Positions 28,027-38,081 are shown, counted from the stretch's first letter. The stretch: DNA of 64,000 nt from Ignavibacteria bacterium (GCA_016704345.1 JADJAH010000003.1:124001-188000); one strand, 5' to 3'. Notes: generated by a model from the letters alone, not told the origin. Numbers and translations: made by a program.

Positions 28027-28821
28027 ATGTCACACATTGAAAAACTCTTCTCATTTGAAGGGAAAGTAATTGTCATAACAGGCGCTGCCGGTGCAATCGG
28101 CAGTGCTGCAGGACATTTGTTTGCATCTCTGGGAGCAAACGTTATCATTTCAGACCTCAATGAAGAAGGTGCAAAGAAGGTAGCCGCAGAAATCGCAAAA
28201 GAATCCGGCAAAGAAACATTAGGGATCAAAACCGATGCAACAGATGAATCTCATCTTCAGACACTTGTAAATGAAACCATTTCTAAATTTGGAAAAATAT
28301 CCGGACTCATAAACAACGTCGGCTGGGGGGAATCTACTCCGCTATGGGGATCTGATTCCGATAAGATGGTTAGGTCATATATGCTGAATACAGTAAGCGC
28401 TTACAATCTCACAAGGCTTTGCATGCCTTACCTTGAGAAAGAACAAAATGCCTCAGTCGTTTTTTCCGGTTCTATGGTTGGTGTAACTCCATCTCCGGAA
28501 TTCATTGAATACAGCACAGCTAAGGCAGGGCTTATGAACTTGGTAAGAAGCATGGCAGTGGTTTCAGGCCCGAAAGTGCGCTTTAACACAGTGCTAATAG
28601 GTTCGGTTGATAACGGGGAGTCCACTCTGAAAGCAGGTTACACAAAGGAGATGCTTGAAGCTCTTTCCAACATGTTTGTTATGAAGCGCCGTGGGAATCC
28701 CATTGAGATTGCTTATGGAATGATGTTCCTTATGAGCGATGCAGCAGAATGGATTACAGGGATTGATCTTCGCATTGACGGAGGCGGTTCTTTCAAAAGC
28801 AAGATGCCAGTAGAGCATTAA
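28027..28821 (+). CDS. SDR-family oxidoreductase (second of pair)
   Basis: The 264-residue protein has TGAAGAIG (18-25), NNVG in place of NNAG, and the active site SGSMVG with Tyr 13 residues after Ser and Lys four further on (YSTAK). The acidic end of strand two (ISDLNEEG) again suggests NAD. It likely works on the same pathway as the previous SDR, perhaps on a later intermediate; the paralogues are clearly different proteins, not duplicates of recent date. Confidence 0.9.
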   Translation: MSHIEKLFSFEGKVIVITGAAGAIGSAAGHLFASLGANVIISDLNEEGAKKVAAEIAKESGKETLGIKTDATDESHLQTLVNETISKFGKISGLINNVGWGESTPLWGSDSDKMVRSYMLNTVSAYNLTRLCMPYLEKEQNASVVFSGSMVGVTPSPEFIEYSTAKAGLMNLVRSMAVVSGPKVRFNTVLIGSVDNGESTLKAGYTKEMLEALSNMFVMKRRGNPIEIAYGMMFLMSDAAEWITGIDLRIDGGGSFKSKMPVEH

Positions 28822-28837
28822 CAATAATCTCATTATA

Positions 28838-28868
28838 AACAGGGAGCGTTCACTCTACGCTTCCTGTT
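28838..28868 (+). terminator. Hairpin between SDR and outer-membrane gene
   Basis: AACAGGGAGCG pairs with CGCTTCCTGTT across a 9-base loop (one G-T pair). No T-run follows, so it may be an attenuator, an RNA-stability element or a processing site rather than a full terminator. Confidence 0.4.
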
Positions 28869-28882
28869 AAACGTTTCCAGTA

Positions 28883-30661
28883 ATGCGCAGATTAAATCAT
28901 ATAAAAGTAACACTCCTGAAGTGTTTACTCACATCCTTGTTTTGCATTCCCGCATTGTTGCAGATTAATGCCCAGGATAGTGGTTCTGAAAATCGGGGAA
29001 TCAGAGTATCTCCTGAATCAAATGAGGGAATACCAATTCGCTCTGTAATAATCATTCTCCATAGAAACGAAAAGTCATTGATTACAGACTCTTTGGAAAC
29101 AGAGGCGTTTTACCAAGCCTTTGATATCAGGCCCGGAAGCGCTTTCAAGCAACTTGTTACAGATATGGCAATCAATACTATTGAAAAACAAGCGGACATT
29201 AAGAGCGCAGATTATGAAGTCTTTAATTCAGGTCCGGGCTCGCCGGTTGTGATAGTAATTCATGTCTATTTTCTCTCAGAAGGCGAAAGCAAAAAGATTG
29301 AAACTAAAAAGGGAATGATCAACACGAAGTCCATAAAAGACTTTCCTGTTATCAGTGAGACAAGTTACTCCAAACTGGCGATAGTCTTAAACGGTGGAGT
29401 CGGGCTATTCAATGAAAACAATGGTCTGTTTGCCAAGGGACCGGAATTTACGCAGGGCAATTCAATTGCCGATGATCCTGCCGTTAAAGGTGTTCGGTTC
29501 TGGGGAGAATCTTATGCAGAGCTTGGATTGGCAGGGATCTGGCAATTAGGAAGTTCAAATTTTTACGCTTACGGATCTGCATCCGGATTACTCTCTGCAA
29601 GGAATACAAGTGATATATATTCAAACGGAACGACAATTTTTTTTGATGCTGAGAGGATGTATGCCGGTGTGCTGGGCGCGCGACTTGGAAAGAACAAAAA
29701 CATAAACATTGATGCATCATTCGGCCGCCAATCATTTCAGCTCAATGACGGTTTTCTCATCTCCAAATTTTCCGGATCGGCAAATGCAGGTGATCGTGGA
29801 AATGTTTATCTGAATTCGCGGACAGCATTTCAAAAGACTGCCATACTGAGAACACAGTTTGGGTCTTTAAATATTGATGGCTTTTTCCTTGAACCGGAAG
29901 AGTTGTTTAAAGACAAGCAAACCAATACAAATTATGCAGGCGGCACATTAGCATACAACGACAACAAGACTATTGATGCCGGAATATCATACATTACTGT
30001 ACCTTCAGGATCATCGATGTACAGCACACCGCAGGGGAAAATATCTAAGAAAGGTATGTATGTCATCAATCCGAAACTATGGCTGGAAGATATTGGAGGC
30101 ACAGGCTTGTTTCTGAAGTCTGAATATGCTTATCAGTCAAATCGCAATGCGAATATGAAATCAAATGCATATTATTTGGGTATAGGCTTACAGAAAAGCA
30201 AATGGTTTCTGAAGCCATCTCTTTATTACCGCTATGCATTTATGCAGGGAGATGACAGCACCTCGGAAAGATATGAGAGATTTGATCCGATACTTACCGG
30301 TGGATTGGGAAACTGGGTGCAGGGAATCAACTTTAGAAAAGTAACAGGAAACGGAAACATTATTTCTCACAGAGTTGAACTTAAGGGATATCTGAGTGAA
30401 TCATTTGAAGTTTCACTTGATTATTTCCATCTAAGTGCGGATACATATTCAAATCTTGGGGGACTTCCGCCAATCACAAACCTGAAGGAAAAAGATTTTG
30501 GGTATGAGATAACTTTTCAAAGCAGATATTACATTAACAATAATTTCCTGTTTCTTGGAATTATTTCTTATGCAAAACCCGGAAATGCAATTACCAAGGC
30601 ATTTGATGAAGGAGTTTACAACTGGACATCATATCAAGCCGCGTTGTTTATGTTTTTTTAA
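28883..30661 (+). CDS. Outer-membrane beta-barrel protein with POTRA-like N-terminus
   Basis: The 592 residues open with a signal peptide (about 1-30, ending INA-QD). Residues 40-135 read as a POTRA-like domain (IPIRSVIIILHRNE, FDIRPGSAFKQLVTDMAI, VVIVIHVYFL). The rest is amphipathic beta-strand with aromatic and glycine belts (FYAYGSASGLL, YAGGTLAYNDN, LYYRYAFMQGD) and ends in a terminal aromatic (ALFMFF), as in Gram-negative barrels. I suggest an outer-membrane channel that may help take up a hydrophobic substrate. It follows two SDR genes by about 60 bases and may share their regulation. The POTRA reading is inference. Confidence 0.7.
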   Translation: MRRLNHIKVTLLKCLLTSLFCIPALLQINAQDSGSENRGIRVSPESNEGIPIRSVIIILHRNEKSLITDSLETEAFYQAFDIRPGSAFKQLVTDMAINTIEKQADIKSADYEVFNSGPGSPVVIVIHVYFLSEGESKKIETKKGMINTKSIKDFPVISETSYSKLAIVLNGGVGLFNENNGLFAKGPEFTQGNSIADDPAVKGVRFWGESYAELGLAGIWQLGSSNFYAYGSASGLLSARNTSDIYSNGTTIFFDAERMYAGVLGARLGKNKNINIDASFGRQSFQLNDGFLISKFSGSANAGDRGNVYLNSRTAFQKTAILRTQFGSLNIDGFFLEPEELFKDKQTNTNYAGGTLAYNDNKTIDAGISYITVPSGSSMYSTPQGKISKKGMYVINPKLWLEDIGGTGLFLKSEYAYQSNRNANMKSNAYYLGIGLQKSKWFLKPSLYYRYAFMQGDDSTSERYERFDPILTGGLGNWVQGINFRKVTGNGNIISHRVELKGYLSESFEVSLDYFHLSADTYSNLGGLPPITNLKEKDFGYEITFQSRYYINNNFLFLGIISYAKPGNAITKAFDEGVYNWTSYQAALFMFF

Positions 30662-30719
30662 TCTTCTATGTAAATTCCAATAGCTCTTAAAGAATGTTAC
30701 TAACAATACTCAAAACTAA

Positions 30720-31208
30720 ATGATTGATCATGAAATGAATCAATCCCACATTAAGAAGGACTCCATAATGGCCGGAGTGATTAACGCCACTATTAACGGC
30801 TTAATATACTGGTTTACTAATGCTCAGGGTGGCAATGTATTACTTACAAGCGACATGATATCATCAACAGAACATACGGTAATGGCCGGCGCCGTTCCTC
30901 TTGCAGTTTCATTGGCATTTATACTCACAAGTATTTCCTATTTCATCTGGAAGTTGCCCGGAAAGCCGGCTTACTTTCCGGTGTTTTTTAGAATGGCATT
31001 GAAGCATTCGATTTTTGCTTTTGGGCTGGTCGTTATTTTTGCAGTCTTGCTTCAGCGCTTTGCCGGTTCTGTTCATGTCTCTACTCTTATTGCCTCTGTA
31101 ATTACAGGATTCATTGCCGGTATTGCAGGAGGTACAATTACTTTTCTCACTATTTCAGAACTGTTAAACTATTCATTGCGTGATGTAAAGCAGAGTGATA
31201 AGCCTTAA
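30720..31208 (+). CDS. Small integral membrane protein, unknown function
   Basis: I do not recognise the family. The 162 residues hold about four hydrophobic segments (about 18-33, 50-75, 90-115, 118-145), including VPLAVSLAFILTSISYFIW and STLIASVITGFIAGIAGG. It lies 58 bases after the barrel gene in the same direction and may belong to that transcription unit. The start at 30720 is the first ATG; the Met at 30735 (MNQSHIKK) is also possible. Confidence 0.6.
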   Translation: MIDHEMNQSHIKKDSIMAGVINATINGLIYWFTNAQGGNVLLTSDMISSTEHTVMAGAVPLAVSLAFILTSISYFIWKLPGKPAYFPVFFRMALKHSIFAFGLVVIFAVLLQRFAGSVHVSTLIASVITGFIAGIAGGTITFLTISELLNYSLRDVKQSDKP

Positions 31209-31520
31209 GTCAACAACTTAATCGGCTTGTCACTGCGATTGTTCAAGTCAATTCGCGGTCGAATATTTTTTATGGCGTCAGGGCTTCCGTCCTGACGCAA
31301 TTAATTTACTTGTGTCGGGACGAAAGTCCCGACACCACAAGAAGAAGATTGATAAGGGTAAGTTGTTGGTCACGCTCCTGCCTGCAGCAGGCAGGAACTG
31401 TGCTCTCTAAGACTAACAACGGCGAAAATTTCTAGCTCTTGGGTGCCCGGTGTCGAAGTCAGGAAAAGAGAGTTTACCGTTTGCGGTAAGCTCTCTGTCA
31501 AAACATCATTTTTATTAAAT
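31209..31520. repeat. Spacer with second identical twin-hairpin repeat
   Basis: The 69 bases at 31275-31343 are identical to 26253-26321. The rest holds GC-rich CTGCCTGCAGCAGGCAG and a terminator on the minus strand. No gene is seen. Confidence 0.85.
31461..31496 (-). terminator. Intrinsic terminator of the SBBP-repeat gene
   Basis: Read on the minus strand, a 13-bp stem (AGAGAGCTTACCG with CGGTAAACTCTCT, one G-T pair, 4-base loop CAAA) is followed by TTTTCC. It lies 24 bases beyond the stop of the minus-strand gene that begins at 33155. Confidence 0.75.
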
Positions 31521-33155
31521 TTATTTTATCAGGAACATTTTCTTAGTTTCTGAGAATCCGTTTGATTCAAGTCTGTAAAAATAAGCTCCGCTTGAAATAT
31601 CTGAAGCATTGAATTCCGCTTCATAAATTCCCGGCAGAAGTTTTTCATTAACAAGATTTGCCACCACGCTACCAAGCGCATCATAGATGAATAATTTTGT
31701 TTGCGACAGTTCCGAAATTTGAAACCTGATCTTTGTTGACGGATTGAACGGATTCGGATAATTTTGTGACAAGCTGAATTGTTCAGGAATACCGGAAGAT
31801 ATTTGATTTATCCCCACCGATTGTGTGTATTTTATAGTGCAGAAATCTTCACTTATGTTTTGTGTACTGGCTCCTGTAACAAATATATTCCCTGTATTAT
31901 CAACTACTAATGCTAGAGGTAAATCATATGCTGAAATTCCCGATCCGTTATCATAAACTATTTTCCAAATCTGATCACCGCTTGAATTGTATTTAATTGT
32001 AACATAATCGAGACTTGTTCCATTTCCTGAAACGTAACCTGTTACATAAACATTGCCCGCAGCATCAACACCAAGAGAAGTTGCTCCATCTCCTGATGAC
32101 TCATGGTATCTTTTTACCCATTGCTGTTCTCCTGATGAGTTGTACTTTACAGTTGCAAAATCTAAACCTGTTCCGCTGCCGTCACTTCTTCCTGTAACAT
32201 AAACATTACCCGAGCCGTCTGCTTTAATTCCGTACGGAAAATCCAAAAAATTTCCCGTTCCGTTATATCTTGAAGCCCATTGCTGAACGCCGGCGGAATT
32301 GTATTTGATTGTAGCGTAATCGAAATTTGTTCCGGTGCCCAGACTCCTCCCCGTAATGTAAAGATTGCCAAGATGGTCAAGATCACTCATCACTGTTATT
32401 TCACCATTTTGAGATGGTTCAGGTCCATTATATATCGAAGTCCATTTCAAAACTCCTTCTGAGTCATATTTCAGAGTTACGAATTTACCGGGAAAAGAAA
32501 CACCAGTTACATAAACATTATTTGAATCATCCAGATGTATTGAAGTTGCAAATTCATCATTGTTCAGTGAGGTATATCTTCTTACCCATAGAGTATCACC
32601 TATTGAACTATATTTTATAGTTGCATAGTCATTTCCCGTACCAAGATTTCCGGTACTGGCGGCAGCTACATATACATTTCCGAAGTTATCCACTGCAATT
32701 GAATTTCCTGCATCAAATGAGGGAAAACCATATTTTTTGACCCAAACTGAATCACCATTAGAATTGTATTTTATGGTCACGCAATCTCCATCTGTAACAG
32801 TAGTATAACTAACACCTGTTATATAAACATTACCTGAACCATCAACGGCAATTGCACGTGATTCGTCGGTTACATTAGCTGTTCCGTTATAGTTTGCAGA
32901 CCATTGCAAAACACCCGCCGGATTAATTTTTATGGTAGTATAATCCCTTAATGTTGCATTTGCATACTGACTTCTCCCTGTAATATAAATATTCCCGGCA
33001 TTGTCTAAGACCATTGATGATGGAACATCTGCTGAATTTGCGGTTCCGTTATATCTCGAAACCCATTGCTGTGTTGCCTGTGAAAAGGAATGTTGTGAAA
33101 TGAGTAATACTAGAATTGCAATTAGAAAAGTCTTAATGGTAACTGAGCTGTTCAT
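31521..33155 (-). CDS. SBBP beta-propeller protein with type-IX-secretion C-terminal tail
   Basis: The 544-residue product has a signal peptide (about residues 1-26, ending SFS-QA) and then repeats of the SBBP/seven-bladed propeller type, with the pattern DGSGNVYVTGxS and DYxTIKYN repeated about every 50 residues. The last 90 residues form a type A sorting domain: QFSLSQNYPNPFNPSTKIRF, then LVNEKLLPGIYEAEF and SSGAYFYRLES, ending in KKMFLIK. Such tails direct export by type IX secretion and anchoring or release at the cell surface. AAAGGAG lies about 10 bases before the ATG. The substrate is unknown. Confidence 0.9.
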   Translation of the reverse strand: MNSSVTIKTFLIAILVLLISQHSFSQATQQWVSRYNGTANSADVPSSMVLDNAGNIYITGRSQYANATLRDYTTIKINPAGVLQWSANYNGTANVTDESRAIAVDGSGNVYITGVSYTTVTDGDCVTIKYNSNGDSVWVKKYGFPSFDAGNSIAVDNFGNVYVAAASTGNLGTGNDYATIKYSSIGDTLWVRRYTSLNNDEFATSIHLDDSNNVYVTGVSFPGKFVTLKYDSEGVLKWTSIYNGPEPSQNGEITVMSDLDHLGNLYITGRSLGTGTNFDYATIKYNSAGVQQWASRYNGTGNFLDFPYGIKADGSGNVYVTGRSDGSGTGLDFATVKYNSSGEQQWVKRYHESSGDGATSLGVDAAGNVYVTGYVSGNGTSLDYVTIKYNSSGDQIWKIVYDNGSGISAYDLPLALVVDNTGNIFVTGASTQNISEDFCTIKYTQSVGINQISSGIPEQFSLSQNYPNPFNPSTKIRFQISELSQTKLFIYDALGSVVANLVNEKLLPGIYEAEFNASDISSGAYFYRLESNGFSETKKMFLIK

Positions 33156-33583
33156 GATAAATTCTCCTTTGATTGTTTAGATTATTTACTCACAAACATC
33201 ACTATTTTTGTTTCTAAACTAAAGTCAACTTGTATACTATTCATTTGAGCGCATTTATTGTGGTGTCAGGACTTCCGTCCTGCCGCAATTAATTCATTGT
33301 CAAAGAAAATGCCCGCATGTAGCGTTATACTGAGCACCTGCCTTGACCCTGTCGAAAGGCGCTTCGCTCAGGATGAAAGAAGAAATGTGTCTCTTGTCCG
33401 CGTAGTGTTTCCGGTGAATTTCCGGGGACGCTGCGCAAGAAGCGTTGAACTGTTACGTCTGAATATATTTCTTTGATAAACCCGAAGGGCTGACATGATT
33501 GTAGAATCCATTGCCAATGGAAAGAAACCCCCGAAGGGGTGACCCGCAAATAAAAAGGGGGTGAAGTGCAGGTACATTTGTCT
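33156..33583. repeat. Spacer with short dispersed repeats
   Basis: Contains a partial first hairpin of the twin-hairpin family (33262-33300), a block shared with other Ignavibacteria-like spacers (GACCCTGTCGAAAGGCGCTTCG), the repeat CGGTGAATTTCCGGGGACGC (33411-33432), also at 35887-35910, and CCCGAAGGGGTGACC near 33531. I see no gene. Confidence 0.7.
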
Positions 33584-35698
33584 CTATTTCAGCAACATCA
33601 TTGACTTTGCGCCAATAAACTTTCCATCTGCAAACAACGAATAAAAATATACGCCGCTTGACTCTGAACCCGCGCTCCATTCTCTCTTGTAACTGCCTGG
33701 GTTCTTGTTTCCTTCATATAAAGTTGTGATAAGCCTTCCGCGTATATCGAATATGCGGATTGATACAAAGGAACTTGTATTGAGTTTATAGCCTATGGTA
33801 GTTATTGGATTAAACGGATTCGGATAATTCTGGAAAAGTCCAAAATCATTTACAACAGTTAGGTTTTTTGTTTCGCCACTTAGCAACAATCCTGAGTTTG
33901 TTGTCTTCAGTATTGTCCCCCCGTTTCCAACAATCCATCCGGTAGTAGAGTTGGTAAAGAAAATGTCTTCCAGATCTCTTGTAGTTCCTGTATGATGAGA
34001 TGTCCAACTTGCGCCGGCATTAGTTGTCCGGTAAAATGACGAAGTGAATTTGCTTGTGGCATATCCGGTCTGGCTGTCTGTGAAGAATAATGAGCTGATA
34101 ACTCCTGTGTAAGAAAAACTCGCACTCCAGTTCTCCCCTGCGTTGGTTGATTTCAGAATTACAGATCCACCGGAAATGAAACCTGTCAGATCGTTGACAA
34201 AATAAACTGAACTTAGGCTATTTGTTGCGCCGGTTGAAATGATGTTCCAATTTGTGCCTCCGTTTGTTGTCTTAAGAATGTTTCCCGCGGATAAACCCAC
34301 TGTAAAACCTGTACTGGCGTTCGTGAAAAATATGTCATCGTAAGCTATACCACTGTTCGGAATATGTTTTTGAGTAATCCAGTTAATGCCGCCGTTAGTG
34401 GTTCGCAGTATTGTTTCATTCGTTCCGCAAGCAACACCGTAGTTCTCGTCAAGCAGTTGGACACTGTTTAATGCATTGCCGTTATCATGAAACTGCGGGA
34501 TCCAGTTAGAACCTCCATTTGTCGTCCGGTAAATATAAGGTGTGCTGCCGACGATCGTTCCGGTATTCGCATTCACAAAATCTACACAGTTAAGATAGGT
34601 GTTGATACCTCCTGATATGGTCTGAGGCACCCAATTGTTTCCTCCGTTAGTTGTTCTGAGTATAGAGTTAAAACCGACTATTGTCCCGCGTAAAGGATCT
34701 GAGAAATCAACGCTTGAAAGACTTTCGCCGGTGATCCTGCTTGAAACTGTTGTCCAGCTTGCGCCGCGGTTTGTGGATCTCATGAAGACACGGGACCCGG
34801 TTATAGATAATACATTATTATCAACTTTGCAGACGCTGTACAGAAAAGTTGAAGTTGAACTGTTCCCGACATTAGTCCAGTTATTTCCGGAATTGGTTGA
34901 CCGGAAGATGAATGTACCGTTGTCCATTGAATTTGAGCCAACTGCTATTGCCGTAGTTGAGTCCAGATACGTCACGTCATTAAGTGAATAATCATAACCG
35001 GAATTCACCGTTGTCCAGGAACCGCCGAAATTATTGGTCTTGAAAATATTTGTCCCGGAGACGGCCAAACCGGTTGTTGAATTCAGGAATGTAACAGCAT
35101 TTAGGAAATATGTACTGATATAACCGGCGGACCAGTTTTCGCCGCTGTTTGTAGTTCTTAGTAAATAACCCCCATGGCCGACTATTACACCTGAATCAGA
35201 GTTCACAAAACAGATATCCCGAAGGTTGTTGGTAATACCTGTGAAAATCTTGCTCCAGTTATTCCCTCTGTTTGTTGACCTTAAAACCGTACCAAAGTTA
35301 CCGGCTGCTATAATGATTTCCTCATTCACGCACCAAATGCTCTCAAGCATATTGAATGTCGGAGTTTGGATTTCAGTCCAGGTCTGACCTGCGTTTTCGG
35401 TTTTGAGAACAATGCCGCTGTCACCGCAAATAAATCCAAGACCGGTGTTGATAATGTGTATGTCGTTGAGATCCTTTGAGGATGGCGATGCCTGCTGCAG
35501 CCAGTTCATTCCTCCATTGGTTGACTTCAGTATCTCTCCACCGTATCCGACTGCAAAGCCTTTATCTGTGTTTTGAAAAATAACGGAGAAGATCTGTTCA
35601 CCTGTCGGGACCGGATTTTGCCAGAAACACGCAGATTGCGGATATGAATTCAAAACGCTGATCGAAAAAATTGCAAGTGTCAATATTACAGATCTCAT
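33584..35698 (-). CDS. YCF48-like (BNR-type) beta-propeller protein with type-IX tail
   Basis: The 704-residue product has a signal peptide (about 1-20, ending SYP-QS). At least twelve propeller repeats follow with motifs such as GFAVGYGGEILKSTNGGMNW and ILRTTNGGNNW, the Asp-box-like pattern of photosystem II assembly factor YCF48 and BNR proteins. The C-terminal 85 residues are a type A sorting domain (LFQNYPNPFNPITTIGYKL, ESSGVYFYSLFADGKFIG). It is exported and surface-associated; the ligand is unknown. It probably acts beside its neighbours with the same tail. Confidence 0.9.
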   Translation of the reverse strand: MRSVILTLAIFSISVLNSYPQSACFWQNPVPTGEQIFSVIFQNTDKGFAVGYGGEILKSTNGGMNWLQQASPSSKDLNDIHIINTGLGFICGDSGIVLKTENAGQTWTEIQTPTFNMLESIWCVNEEIIIAAGNFGTVLRSTNRGNNWSKIFTGITNNLRDICFVNSDSGVIVGHGGYLLRTTNSGENWSAGYISTYFLNAVTFLNSTTGLAVSGTNIFKTNNFGGSWTTVNSGYDYSLNDVTYLDSTTAIAVGSNSMDNGTFIFRSTNSGNNWTNVGNSSTSTFLYSVCKVDNNVLSITGSRVFMRSTNRGASWTTVSSRITGESLSSVDFSDPLRGTIVGFNSILRTTNGGNNWVPQTISGGINTYLNCVDFVNANTGTIVGSTPYIYRTTNGGSNWIPQFHDNGNALNSVQLLDENYGVACGTNETILRTTNGGINWITQKHIPNSGIAYDDIFFTNASTGFTVGLSAGNILKTTNGGTNWNIISTGATNSLSSVYFVNDLTGFISGGSVILKSTNAGENWSASFSYTGVISSLFFTDSQTGYATSKFTSSFYRTTNAGASWTSHHTGTTRDLEDIFFTNSTTGWIVGNGGTILKTTNSGLLLSGETKNLTVVNDFGLFQNYPNPFNPITTIGYKLNTSSFVSIRIFDIRGRLITTLYEGNKNPGSYKREWSAGSESSGVYFYSLFADGKFIGAKSMMLLK

Positions 35699-35824
35699 GG
35701 ATATGCTTTGTAATAAGAATATTGAAATTGACTAAGTGCAAGAATATATAATTTATTATCGTGATTCTATACATAGATTACACTTCTAAATGTAACTGTT
35801 GTTCAGTAAGCAACAGATATACTG

Positions 35825-35915
35825 CCCTCGTCAGAGTCTGCGGTGCTCTTCCACGACTCAGACGCTTTCGTCCCCGCAGTGTCACTCGGTGATTTTCCGG
35901 GGACGCTGCGGGAGT
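35825..35915. repeat. GC-rich spacer repeat
   Basis: Contains GGTGATTTTCCGGGGACGCTGCGG, shared with 33411-33435 and in reverse at about 3426-3440, and CAGAGTCTGCGG-type text. It lies between two minus-strand genes. Confidence 0.6.
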
Positions 35916-35922
35916 GGAATTT

Positions 35923-37440
35923 TTACTTTACAAGAGTCATACGCTTCACGCCTATCTGCTTTCCGTCAACGTATAGTGAGTAGAAGTAAACTCCGCTTGG
36001 TAGATTTCCGGCATTGAACTCTACTGCATGCTTCCCCGCCGGCATGATTTCATTCACAAGTGTTGCAACTTCCCTTCCTGCAATGTCATATACTTTCAGC
36101 ATAACGAAATTCCTAATTCTTAATTCGTAATTGATAATTGTACTCGGGTTGAAAGGGTTGGGAAAGTTTTGTTCGAGAAAGTATGATTCCGGAATGCCGC
36201 TGCTTGTTGTTTCATTTGTTTGCGTAGGGGTTTGGACGAATTTAACCGTAGCCATTGATCGCCACTTTGCCCGGTCACATAAATGTTTGCACTGGAACTT
36301 TCATCTACAGCCATATCATATATATAGTTTAGATTCGAGCTTCCATTGTTGTTGTATTCTGCGATCCATTTTTGATTTCCTCATTGTCATATTTCACTAC
36401 TGCATAATTGGAATATAGGCCGGGCCTGAAAGATACAAATGACATGTAAACATTTCGGTTTCGGTCAAGTTTTAAAACTGGGGAATACGGAATCTGCTGG
36501 CTTGCCTGAACTCTTGACCACATTAAGTTTCCGCTCACATCATATTTTAGAGTTACGTATGAACTCGAATTTGTAACTCCGCCAACATACACACATCCAA
36601 GCGAGTCAACCTCTATGTCATACCCAACATCAAATCCCCCTCCGTCATAAACAGCCTGCCATACCGTATCTCCGTCAGGTGAATACTTTATTGTCCGTAT
36701 ATCCGTACTGCTGTTCTTGTTCCAACCCGTTACATATACATTATTCGAGTCATCGCAGACAATTGCATAGGCCTGATCCTCATTTCCGCCGTTATATCTT
36801 CTTTCCCAGATTAAATCTCCTGCATTTGAATATTTAACCGTTGCGTAATCATAAAGTACAACTGCTGTTTCCCTGCTTCGTCCTGTAACCAAAACATTTT
36901 GCTCTTTGTCAACACAAATATCCGTTGGCACATGATTGTATGTGAACTGATAAAAAGGATATATGCGCTCCCAGACTAAAGCTCCGCCTGAATTTGCTTT
37001 TTTTGTTAAATAAAAAGTTTGTCCGGTCATATTGAATGTGTTTCCTGCACTATCCAGACTCATCCTTCGGCTGCCTATGCTTGCATTACTCCACAATAAA
37101 TTTCCGTTTGGATCATATTTATAAATACCGTCTCCGCCAACTATAACATTATGATATATATCCAGAACTATGTCGCTGCCGGACATAGTACCGTTGGTCA
37201 CCGTATCTGCAATTCTTTTTGTCCAAAGGTTTGTTCCAACCGGGGAATACTTGATTACAACCAAATCTCTTCTTGTCTGATTTCCGTAACTGTTTCCGGT
37301 GACATATACATTTCCGTTGTTATCCACAGTTAGCGCCAAACCGACATCACCAAGTCCGCATTGCCCAACCAATTGAACTTGGAAGACTTTCAAGAGTTAA
37401 CAAGACCAATAAGACAAATGCGGTCCTGTAAATTCTTCAT
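35923..37440 (-). pseudogene. Decayed SBBP propeller protein with type-IX tail
   Basis: Three overlapping frames together spell one SBBP protein: 36329-37393 (GNVYVTGNSYG, NVYVTGWNKNSS), 36256-36375 (IYDMAVDESSSANIYVTGQSG) and 35923-36255 (FPNPFNPSTIINYEL, SGVYFYSLYVDGKQIGVKR). The first frameshift is near 36375 (NQKWIAEYN is recovered when one base is restored); the second is near 36255. The N-terminus is also damaged: the only nearby ATG (37440) is in another frame, overlaps the previous stop as ATGA, and reads into an in-frame stop. A type-IX exported paralogue of the 31521 gene that has been lost. Confidence 0.8.
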
Positions 37441-38064
37441 GGACTAGGCCTGAACAGTTTAACAATCCTCGCAATTGAAGGAATTCTCACTTCGCCTGAA
37501 ACGCTCTGATATTTCTTCTGCAGCAAAAAGAGCATGTAATATCCGGGCGGGGCTAAGTATTCGTCAACCGGAGCCGTTACATTTAATGCTCCAAAGTTAA
37601 CGGAAGGTTCAAAGTCCAGCACTATGTATCTCTGGTTGCTGTCATAGCAATGCGTAACCGAGGGAAGGCTTATCAGGACAATTGAATCGATCTCGGGAGC
37701 AGGATCGGGTAACATCATAAGATACTTCAAACTCTTCGTCATAGTTTATCACCAAAGGCGCCGATGTGATTACAGGTCTTGCTCCTTCGAATAAATATCC
37801 CGGACTGTATATTTCGATCCTCCTCTCCATGTCATTCTCAAATTCAAAGTTCTGAGGGTCGGAATAAATTCTGCTTCCGCCGCACCATACCCTGCCGTCC
37901 GGCAAAAGTAACGCAGTGGAATGGTATTTCCGGGGGACTTCCATGGCGGGCAATTCAGACCATGACCAGTTTGACGGATCGGGGTCGCTGTAGTCAAGCA
38001 TTTCAGGAATTAATGTTTTATTACCTCCGATAATTATCAAACTCCCATCAGCAAGCAATAACAA
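37437..38064 (-). pseudogene. Galactose-oxidase-like (kelch/DUF1929) C-terminal fragment, frameshifted
   Basis: The frame 37642-38064 carries kelch-like text (YHSTALLLPDGRVWCGGSR) and the start of a C-terminal domain (RRIEIYSPGYLFEG). The frame 37437-37742 continues it (VLISLPSVTHCYDSNQRY, APPGYYMLFLL, IPSIARIVKLF), the DUF1929 domain of galactose-oxidase-like proteins. Joining them needs a one-base change in a C3 run near 37707. The N-terminal half of the gene is missing: the open frame runs upstream straight into the end of the ATPase gene. It is a remnant and unlikely to be functional. Confidence 0.8.
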
Positions 38065-38081
38065 AAAAAATATCTTAGCCC

